Assembly: GCA_001321835.1 (NCBI GenBank)
Contig: JPUR01000158.1
Location: 1-22,050, forward strand
DNA from: Marinosulfonomonas sp. PRT-SC04
Lineage (GTDB): Bacteria > Pseudomonadota > Alphaproteobacteria > Rhodobacterales > Rhodobacteraceae
DNA length: 22,050 bases
Direction of reading: 5' to 3'
Positions 16,302 to 22,050 of the stretch are shown here, piece by piece. The notes beneath the pieces are model-generated. The model was not told the DNA's origin. It worked only from the letters and a program-made list of their open reading frames with translations, and searched no databases. A program made the translations under genes and the position numbers. Position 1 is the stretch's first letter. Every line of letters starts with the position of its first letter.

Positions 16302-16412
16302 TGGGAAAATGCCGAATACGGCCTATTCTGTTCTTCTTTTCATAAATATCCGCGCCGCAGGCAAAGATAAATTGCACCCGCAGCGGGATATTATCAGCCC
16401 GCATTCCACCCC

Positions 16413-17744
16413 TTAAAGGTAATCTGAACGCGCCAAGCCGTACTTGGCCATCTTCTCGTTTAACGTGCGTCGTGGCAGGCGCAACTCATCCATAACGTTT
16501 ACGATACTGCCTTTATGGCGGCGCATGGTGTTGTCGATCAACATCCGCTCGAAGGCTTCGACATATTCTTTCAGCGGCTTGCCCTCGGTGGTCATCACCG
16601 GTTGGCTTTCCTCGTCATCGGCCATCAAAAGGCTGGCAATCGTCCCCGATCCACGACGATTTTGCAGCACAGCACGCTCCGCCACATTGATCAGCTGGCG
16701 AATATTGCCCGGCCACGGCGCTTGCAACAGTTGCGCGGCTTCTTGGGCCGACACTTCCGGTGCGGTGCAGCCATATTCCTCGGCGAATTGTTCGGACAGG
16801 CGGGCAAACAGGCTCAGAATATCCTCGCCGCGCTGGCGCAGCGGTGGCAGAGTGATTTTCATCGCCGCCAAACGGTAATATAGATCCGGCCGCAGCACAT
16901 CCTCGACGGTTTTTTCCTCGGCCTGCAAATTGCTGATCGCCACGATGCGGGTTTCGGCCGGTGCGCCCTGCTCATTAATATAGGTCAGCAAACGCGCCTG
17001 CAAACTGTCGCTAAGCGCATCAATATCCTCCAGAACCAGCGTGCCACCACGGGCCGCCTCGACCAAAGGCTGCGGGCCATCATCCAGCATCGGGCCAAAC
17101 AGGCGCCGGCCAAGATCAGCTTCTTCAAAAGCCGCACAGGAAATCAACGAGAACTTCTTACCGGCCCGCGTGCCAACCGCATGCAGCGCATGTGCCACCA
17201 AGGTTTTGCCAGTTCCGGTTTCACCATCAATCAGCACATGCCCATCGGCCTGCCCCAGATCAAGGATATCCTCGCGAAGCCGCTCCATCACCGGCGAGGC
17301 GCCGATCAGTTTTTTCATCACCGCAGTGCCATCACCCAGCTCGCGGCGCAGCGCCCGATTGTCCAATGTTAAGCGCCGGCTTTGGGTGGCCTTTTTAACA
17401 AGCTCGGTCATTTTATCAGGGTTAAATGGCTTTTCTAGAAAATCATAGGCCCCGACCCGCATCGCCTCAACCGCCATTGGCACATCGCCGTGGCCGGTGA
17501 TCATGATCACTGGTAGGGCCGAATCAAGGCTCATCAGCCGTTTAAGAAACTGCATCCCGTCCATGCCAGGCATTTTGATGTCGCTGATCACCACCCCGGG
17601 GTAATCACTGCCCAAGCGTTTCAACGCATCCTCAGCCGAGGCAAAGGTTTCAGTGTCAAAGCCGGAAAGAGCCAACCACTGGCTGATCGATTGGCGCATA
17701 TCCCGCTCGTCATCCACAATCGCGATTTTCATTGCCTGTGCCAT
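16413..17744 (-). CDS. dctD: DctD-type response regulator (NtrC family) lacking the GAFTGA loop
   Basis: 443 residues. The receiver domain (1-120) has Asp11-Asp12, phospho-acceptor Asp55, Thr83 and Lys105. The AAA+ domain has Walker A GETGTGKT (174-181), a Walker B region GGTLVLEDID (233-242) with Glu-Asp instead of the usual Asp-Glu, and the arginine-finger region RPDLYYRL. The sigma54-contacting GAFTGA segment, normally just after the LFG block, is replaced by PMLDDGPQPL. A Fis-type helix-turn-helix closes the protein (GSIVNVMDELRLPRRTLNEKM). It is paired with DctB upstream. In the family, DctD activates C4-dicarboxylate transport genes with sigma54; this protein probably does not work through sigma54. 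The start at 17744 has GAGG nine bases upstream. Confidence 0.88.
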   Translation of the reverse strand: MAQAMKIAIVDDERDMRQSISQWLALSGFDTETFASAEDALKRLGSDYPGVVISDIKMPGMDGMQFLKRLMSLDSALPVIMITGHGDVPMAVEAMRVGAYDFLEKPFNPDKMTELVKKATQSRRLTLDNRALRRELGDGTAVMKKLIGASPVMERLREDILDLGQADGHVLIDGETGTGKTLVAHALHAVGTRAGKKFSLISCAAFEEADLGRRLFGPMLDDGPQPLVEAARGGTLVLEDIDALSDSLQARLLTYINEQGAPAETRIVAISNLQAEEKTVEDVLRPDLYYRLAAMKITLPPLRQRGEDILSLFARLSEQFAEEYGCTAPEVSAQEAAQLLQAPWPGNIRQLINVAERAVLQNRRGSGTIASLLMADDEESQPVMTTEGKPLKEYVEAFERMLIDNTMRRHKGSIVNVMDELRLPRRTLNEKMAKYGLARSDYL

Positions 17745-17786
17745 ATTATGTTGCCTCACTGGGCGGCCTCATTGGGCTGCTTTGGT

Positions 17787-19562
17787 TTATTCATTCAATA
17801 TGGGGAGCTTCATCTCAAATACAGCCCCCCCGAACGCCGCGTTCCTTGCGGTCAGCCTACCACCCAAATCGTTGACGATCCCCGAGGAAATGGCAAGTCC
17901 CAAACCAACCCCGTCACCGGGCTGTTTGGTGGTGTAAAATGGCTCAAACAGACGGTCCAAATCCTCAACACCAGCGCCATTGTCGCGCACCGTAAAAGTG
18001 GCGGTTTCACCGGCGTCGAGCAGCACTTCGATATGTGGATCAGACACGGTTTTGGTGGCATCCAAAGCATTCCTGAACAGGTTGATAATCACCTGTTCAA
18101 TCCGCACCCGGTCCCCCATCACCAGCACCGCTTCTCGGGGTAGGGTTTTGGTGATTTCAACATGGCGCAGCTTCAGTTGTGGCTCCATCATCGACAGCGC
18201 CGAATTGACCGCATCGCGCATGTCCACAGGCGCAAACACATCGCCGCCCTTACGCGCATAGCTTTTCAGCTGCTTGGTGATGGCGCTCATCCGTTCGATC
18301 AGATCATCAATCCGCTGGAACGATGATATCGCCTCTTCGGGGCGCTTGCGGCGCAGCAAAAGGCGGGCGCCCGCAAGGTAGGTTTTCATCGCCGCCAATG
18401 GCTGGTTTAATTCATGTGACACCGCGGCCGACATCTCGCCCAAGGCGGCCAGCTTCGAGCTTTGTGCGAGGGTTTGTTCCGCTACTTTCAGCTCTTTTTG
18501 GACCTTTTCACGCTCGGCGATTTCCCGCTGCAAACGCAGGTTCAACTGGCGGAGATCAGCCGATTCCTTTTGGAAAAACAACGACCGAACCTGGGCCTTG
18601 CGCGACAACAGGTAAAACGTCAGCGCCATCAAAATCGCAAAGCCCATAATTTCGAGCGCCAACACCCCGTTGACCTTTTGGCGCACCGAACGATAGGTGG
18701 TGTAGGAGGCCATTTTCCAGCCATGAAACGGGATCCGCGCCTCTTGACGCATCAGCCCGGTCTCAAGCAAACTATTGTTAGCGCTCAGCGCCACCCAACC
18801 AGTGGTGGTACGGATCGCCTGCTCAATCGCCGAGGGCACCGAGCGGCGCGCCAGTGCCTCTTCTTCCTTGAGGCCGCGCCAGCTGGATTCGGTGGCCAGC
18901 AGGATGGTGCCTTGACTGTCGGTCACAAACACCGCGTCCGAAATGCTGGCCCAGCGGTTTTCGAATTGGCGCAGATCAATCTCGACAACAATCACCCCGA
19001 TGCTGCGGCCCGCGGATTCCATCTTGCGGGCATAGGTAAACGAGATCGCGCCATTTTCATCTTTATAGGCGGTGAACACCGAGTCATTGGCGCGGATCGC
19101 ATTGAAATAATACGGTCGCCCACGGTGCTGCGAGCCGATTTTATTGCGGTCCGAGGCAGCAACCGCGCGTCCCTCTCTATCAAGCAGCATCAACCCCGAA
19201 ACCCCGATTTCAGCCACATAGCTGATCAGTCGCCGCGAGGTTTGGGAGTGGTCATTCGAATTCAGCGCGCCAATCAGGGCCGGATCACGCGACAGCAGTT
19301 GCGGCACAATTGCGGCGCGTTGCAATTCGCTGATCAGGGTGCCGGAGTAGAGCGTCATGCGCACTTGCGCCTGATTGCGGGTGGTTTCGGTGAAACGCTC
19401 GGTCAGCATCGCATTGGTCGACCACACCACCCCAACAGCAAAGGCGATCAACGCAATGATCGCGATCCGCATCCGCCACAGGTTGGCCGGATTGTGATCC
19501 CGATTGCTTTCCTGCTGCGGGCCGGTTTCGACCGCATTTTCTGGTGTTTCATCGCCGCTCAT
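17787..19562 (-). CDS. dctB: C4-dicarboxylate sensor histidine kinase DctB-type
   Basis: About 591 residues. A short cytoplasmic tail precedes membrane helix 1 (about 32-49). A periplasmic double-Cache/PAS-like sensor follows (about 50-295), with RGRPYYFNAI and SVFTAYKDENGAISFTYARK blocks typical of DctB. Helix 2 spans about 298-320, followed by a coiled coil (335-370). The dimerisation/phospho-acceptor motif is AAVSHELNQPLAAM with His383. The ATPase has an N box NLFRNALDA, DNGAGV, and GVGLGLAIS. DctB senses succinate, fumarate or malate in the periplasm and phosphorylates DctD, whose gene follows 42 bases later. Start chosen: ATG 19562; a TTG start at 19598 would add 12 residues. No dctA or dctPQM transporter gene lies in the window. 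Confidence 0.9.
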   Translation of the reverse strand: MSGDETPENAVETGPQQESNRDHNPANLWRMRIAIIALIAFAVGVVWSTNAMLTERFTETTRNQAQVRMTLYSGTLISELQRAAIVPQLLSRDPALIGALNSNDHSQTSRRLISYVAEIGVSGLMLLDREGRAVAASDRNKIGSQHRGRPYYFNAIRANDSVFTAYKDENGAISFTYARKMESAGRSIGVIVVEIDLRQFENRWASISDAVFVTDSQGTILLATESSWRGLKEEEALARRSVPSAIEQAIRTTTGWVALSANNSLLETGLMRQEARIPFHGWKMASYTTYRSVRQKVNGVLALEIMGFAILMALTFYLLSRKAQVRSLFFQKESADLRQLNLRLQREIAEREKVQKELKVAEQTLAQSSKLAALGEMSAAVSHELNQPLAAMKTYLAGARLLLRRKRPEEAISSFQRIDDLIERMSAITKQLKSYARKGGDVFAPVDMRDAVNSALSMMEPQLKLRHVEITKTLPREAVLVMGDRVRIEQVIINLFRNALDATKTVSDPHIEVLLDAGETATFTVRDNGAGVEDLDRLFEPFYTTKQPGDGVGLGLAISSGIVNDLGGRLTARNAAFGGAVFEMKLPILNE

Positions 19563-19619
19563 AGCGGGCAGTTTAGGCGGGTTTTCGGTCGGTCTCAAGC
19601 GCTCGTCATCCGATTTTTA

Positions 19620-20300
19620 TCAGGCAGGCTGCATTGCGCCGACAATCACCCCGACCGCCGATTTGAACAGCGCTTGGCCATCGGTGCCACCATGATTGGC
19701 GTCAGCGGCGCGTTCCGGATGTGGCATCATCCCCAGAACCCGACGATTTTCGCTCAGAATGCCGGCGATATCACCGACAGATCCGTTTGGATTATAGCCA
19801 TAGGTGAAGGCCACCCGTCCCTCGCCTTGTAACCGTGAAATCGTGTCGGAATCGGCGGTGTAATTGCCATCGTGATTGGCGATCGGGATCATGATTTCCT
19901 GACCCTTAGTGTAGCCGGAAGTGTAATCACTGTCGGTGTTTTCCACCACCAGCGGGATGGTTTTACAGATGAATTTCAAATTGGAATTGCGGTGCAAAGC
20001 GCCAGGCAAAAGACCGGTTTCCGTCAGAATTTGAAAGCCATTGCAAACCCCGAATACATAGCCGCCGGCCTTGGCATGATCGACCACAGCGCGACAAATC
20101 GGCGACTGGGCGGCAATCGCGCCACAACGCAGATAATCACCAAATGAAAAACCACCCGGCATCCCGATCAGATCCAGACCTTTGGGCAAGGACGTGTCCT
20201 TGTGCCAGATCATCGTCACATCAGCGCCTGCAGACCTGAAGGCCACGGCCAGATCACGGTCACAATTGGACCCCGGAAATACAATGATTCCAACTTTCAT
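19620..20300 (-). CDS. purQ: Phosphoribosylformylglycinamidine synthase, glutaminase subunit PurQ
   Basis: 226-residue class I glutamine amidotransferase. It hydrolyses glutamine to supply ammonia for FGAM synthesis by PurL in purine biosynthesis. The nucleophile is Cys86 in [10 protein letters not shown], and the His-Glu pair is in PHPER (194-196). The N-terminus [16 protein letters not shown] and [13 protein letters not shown] are PurQ-specific. A good ribosome-binding site AAGGAG precedes the ATG. It follows purS by 53 bases in the purC-purS-purQ operon; purL is not in the window. The small-PurL, PurS and PurQ three-subunit form of the synthetase is therefore expected. Confidence 0.97.
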   Translation of the reverse strand: MKVGIIVFPGSNCDRDLAVAFRSAGADVTMIWHKDTSLPKGLDLIGMPGGFSFGDYLRCGAIAAQSPICRAVVDHAKAGGYVFGVCNGFQILTETGLLPGALHRNSNLKFICKTIPLVVENTDSDYTSGYTKGQEIMIPIANHDGNYTADSDTISRLQGEGRVAFTYGYNPNGSVGDIAGILSENRRVLGMMPHPERAADANHGGTDGQALFKSAVGVIVGAMQPA

Positions 20301-20353
20301 AACCCTGCTCCTTATTTTCCGATTGGCATTTGGCGATACGCTGCCCTAAACGC

Positions 20354-20596
20354 TTAGACGATCTCGATTTGGTAGGATTCAATCACCATGTTGGCCAGCA
20401 GCTTTTCGCACATTTCGGCCACGGTTTTTTCGGCCTTGGCGGCGTCGGTCTCGCTCAAGGTAAGCTCGATCACCTTACCTTGGCGAACGCCCTCAACCTG
20501 GTCAAACCCAAGGGCTGCCAGCGCGTGATGCACCGCCTTGCCTTGCGGGTCCAACACACCGTTCTTGAGCATCACTGTTACACGTGCTTTCATCAT
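20354..20596 (-). CDS. purS: Phosphoribosylformylglycinamidine synthase subunit PurS
   Basis: 80-residue PurS, which bridges PurL and PurQ and helps channel ammonia. Key sequence is KARVTVMLKNGVLDPQGKAV and FDQVEGVRQGKVIEL, with the terminal IESYQIEIV, all family-typical. Two ATG codons start the frame (20596 and 20593); the second has better spacing to AAGGGA. It begins about 10 bases after purC and ends 53 bases before purQ, so it is in the same transcript. Confidence 0.95.
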   Translation of the reverse strand: MMKARVTVMLKNGVLDPQGKAVHHALAALGFDQVEGVRQGKVIELTLSETDAAKAEKTVAEMCEKLLANMVIESYQIEIV

Positions 20597-20603
20597 CTAT
20601 CCC

Positions 20604-21365
20604 TTAACTAACGAGCGTTGGCTTGCCCGGTTTTGGCGCATTGCTTGGCAACACTCCCAAACGCCGCGCGACTTCGGTATAGGCGTCAGCCAGATTGCCC
20701 AGATCGTGGCGAAACACATCTTTGTCCAGCTTCTCGCCGGTTTCCATATCCCACAAACGACAACTATCAGGGCTGATTTCATCGGCAATAATCAGGCGTT
20801 GGAAATCGCCCTCCCAAACCCGGCCAATCTCGATCTTGAAATCCACCAGTTTAATGCCGACACCCAGCATAACGCCGGACATAAAATCATTGACCCGCAG
20901 CGCCAGCGCAACGATGTCATCCAACTCGGTCTGACTGGCCCAGCCAAAGGCGATGATGTATTCTTCGGGCACCAGCGGGTCGCCAAGCGCGTCATCCTTA
21001 TAAGAAAATTCGACAATCGGACGCGGCAATTGGGTGCCTTCTTTGATGCCCAAACGCTTGCTGATTGATCCTGCGGCCACGTTGCGTACAATCACCTCAA
21101 GCGGGATAATCTCGACCTTGCGGATCAACTGCTCGCGCATGTTCAAACGTTTGATGAAATGCGTCGGAATGCCAATCTGCATCAAGCCATTCATGAAGTA
21201 TTCTGACAAGCGGTTGTTCAACGCCCCCTTGCCATCAATCACTTCTTTTTTCTCGGCGTTAAAGGCGGTGGTGTCATCCTTGAAGTATTGCACCAAGGTA
21301 TCAGGGTCCGGGCCCTCATACAGGATTTTCGCTTTGCCTTCGTAAATCAACTTGCCACGCGCCAT
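20604..21365 (-). CDS. purC: Phosphoribosylaminoimidazole-succinocarboxamide synthase (SAICAR synthetase)
   Basis: 253-residue PurC, joining aspartate to CAIR with ATP in purine synthesis. The N-terminal [16 protein letters not shown] nucleotide region, [20 protein letters not shown] (about 94-113), [15 protein letters not shown] and [14 protein letters not shown] are the conserved PurC blocks. The ATG at 21365 gives the family N-terminus [13 protein letters not shown]; frame-open sequence upstream is not conserved. It is first in the purC-purS-purQ operon and divergent from the zeta-inhibitor gene across about 207 bases, where both promoters must lie. Confidence 0.97.
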   Translation of the reverse strand: MARGKLIYEGKAKILYEGPDPDTLVQYFKDDTTAFNAEKKEVIDGKGALNNRLSEYFMNGLMQIGIPTHFIKRLNMREQLIRKVEIIPLEVIVRNVAAGSISKRLGIKEGTQLPRPIVEFSYKDDALGDPLVPEEYIIAFGWASQTELDDIVALALRVNDFMSGVMLGVGIKLVDFKIEIGRVWEGDFQRLIIADEISPDSCRLWDMETGEKLDKDVFRHDLGNLADAYTEVARRLGVLPSNAPKPGKPTLVS

Positions 21366-21572
21366 TTGGGTCTCCGATCTGGCCAAGCGCATCCAGTGCG
21401 CGCCTCTTAGTCGCGCCTATACGGCATGCGTGGCGTTGCTGCAATCCCGCATGGGGGCTGCAGGCGATATTCTGTGCGGCCCCCCTTGTGATACGCGCCA
21501 AGGAGGGGCATATCTATAGGAGAAATTAACCTGATACAGTTTAATACGGATGCAATCCAAAGCGAGGACCAG

Positions 21573-21887
21573 ATGACCACATTTAACGACCGTGAAACCG
21601 CCTTTGAAAACAAATACGCCCATGATGCAGAAATGCAGTTCAAAGCCAACGCGCGCTGCCACAAGTTGCTGGGCCTCTGGGCCGCTGAGAAGCTGGGCAA
21701 ATCCGGCGATGATGCTGACGCCTACGCCAAAACCGTTGTGATCTCTGATTTGGAAGAGGCTGGCCACGAAGATGTGGTGCGCAAAGTTGTCGCTGATCTA
21801 GGTGATAAGGCCACCGAGGATGAAATCCGCGCGGAAATGGCAAAATGCCGCACAATCGCCAAGGCGCAGGTTTTTGACGAAGCCTAA
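21573..21887 (+). CDS. F1F0-ATP synthase inhibitor subunit zeta (DUF1476 family)
   Basis: 104 residues with MTTFNDRETAFENKYAHDAE at the start, then MQFKANARCHKLLGLWAAEK and an acidic helix-rich remainder, matching the DUF1476/zeta family. In Paracoccus and other alphaproteobacteria this protein inhibits ATP hydrolysis by F1-ATPase by an IF1-like N-terminal helix, and is cytoplasmic. The ATG at 21573 follows CGAGGACC, a fair ribosome-binding site. It is a single-gene unit ending in a strong terminator and divergent from purC. Confidence 0.92.
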   Translation: MTTFNDRETAFENKYAHDAEMQFKANARCHKLLGLWAAEKLGKSGDDADAYAKTVVISDLEEAGHEDVVRKVVADLGDKATEDEIRAEMAKCRTIAKAQVFDEA

Positions 21888-21910
21888 GCGTAACTTGTTT
21901 TTCTGAAGCA

Positions 21911-21945
21911 ACGGGTGCAGGATTTGGTTCTGCGCCCGTTTTTTT
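21911..21945 (+). terminator. Rho-independent terminator of the zeta-inhibitor gene
   Basis: ACGGGTGCAG (21911-21920) pairs with CTGCGCCCGT (21930-21939) over 10 bp with one G-U wobble and a 9-base loop, followed by seven T (counting the last stem T). Confidence 0.9.
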
Positions 21946-21971
21946 GTGACATAAGCTTTTTGTGACATAAG
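21941..21971 (+). repeat. Tandem 15-bp direct repeat
   Basis: TTTTTGTGACATAAG occurs twice, at 21941-21955 and 21957-21971, separated by one C. The first copy overlaps the terminator T-tract. Confidence 0.9.
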
Positions 21972-21998
21972 ATTGTAGCGAGGCGCGACTTTATTTAG

Positions 21999-22050
21999 GG
22001 AACCTCTGAACAACGCCCAGATTTCTGTGCTATAATTCTGGCAGTAATTA
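21999..22050 (+). mobile_element. Terminal part of an IS5-like element (continues off the window)
   Basis: Starting GGAACCTCTGAACAAC, this is the inverted copy of 1118-1169 with 51 of 52 identical bases. TTAG immediately precedes it. No coding sequence is included, so the family is inferred from end and target pattern. Confidence 0.65.

Larger units (their letters stand above)
15936..16412. other. 477-base intergenic region: rne leader and dctD 3' region
   Basis: No convincing gene is found on either strand; the open frames here lack ribosome-binding sites and protein-like composition. It contains a hairpin just upstream of rne (15952-15969), a perfect dyad GGCCAA-A-TTGGCC at 16028-16040, a possible rne promoter near 16300 and a short stem CCCG-CAG-CGGG at 16377-16387 after dctD. 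A long, structured leader is expected for rne, whose mRNA is often autoregulated; that part is inference. Confidence 0.6.

Noticed and set aside
18462..19832. 456-codon plus-strand open frame opposite dctB and purQ
   Set aside because: It lies antisense to two unrelated well-recognised genes and has no protein-like motifs.

Overview
The window looks like a chromosomal segment of a Rhodobacterales (Roseobacter-group) alphaproteobacterium. The support is a circularly permuted two-piece tmRNA gene with an alphaproteobacterial-type tag, an alpha-type SspB, an RNase E with a large acidic insertion in its S1 region, a purC-purS-purQ cluster divergent from an F1-ATPase zeta-inhibitor (DUF1476) gene, AcuI, and the DUF4169 and RHH small proteins behind fumC. 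Moderate GC and the insertion-sequence debris at both edges would fit an IS-rich member of the group. The genus cannot be fixed from the sequence.

Layout. 1-1173: insertion-sequence graveyard with the right part of an IS66-family element (tnpB partial, tnpA, terminal repeat), a wrecked prophage-type holin-like gene, an IS3-family orfA stub, and the last 52 bp of a third, probably IS5-like, element. 1351-3571: acuI (minus), then small plus-strand genes and a frameshifted DUF1287 gene. 3614-3955: ssrA (tmRNA). 4038-7150: class-C beta-lactamase-like hydrolase, chromate transporter and the ClpXP adaptor SspB, all plus. 7259-9080: fumC followed by two overlapping small genes (DUF4169, RHH). 9131-12559, minus strand: cytochrome P450 overlapped by a membrane-anchored GHSSG hydrolase-like gene, and ccdA; a tusA-like gene diverges from ccdA. 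13080-15920: RNase E (minus) with a long leader. 16413-19562: dctB-dctD two-component pair (minus). 19620-21365: purC-purS-purQ operon (minus). 21573-21887: zeta inhibitor (plus) with a strong terminator. 21999-22050: the start of another copy of the IS whose end lies at 1118-1169, in inverted orientation.

How the genes work together. Between the IS scars the region is mostly conserved housekeeping: ribosome rescue (tmRNA) and delivery of tagged proteins to ClpXP (SspB) lie about 2.7 kb apart; fumarase and a C4-dicarboxylate sensor/regulator serve the TCA/C4 pool; purCSQ covers three parts of purine synthesis; CcdA and TusA-like act in thiol/sulfur handling; AcuI reduces acryloyl-CoA, a toxic product of DMSP breakdown.

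No CRISPR array, defence island or clearly new system was found. The most unusual items are the P450/membrane-hydrolase gene pair, the DctD-type regulator without its GAFTGA loop, and the inverted IS ends bracketing 20.8 kb.
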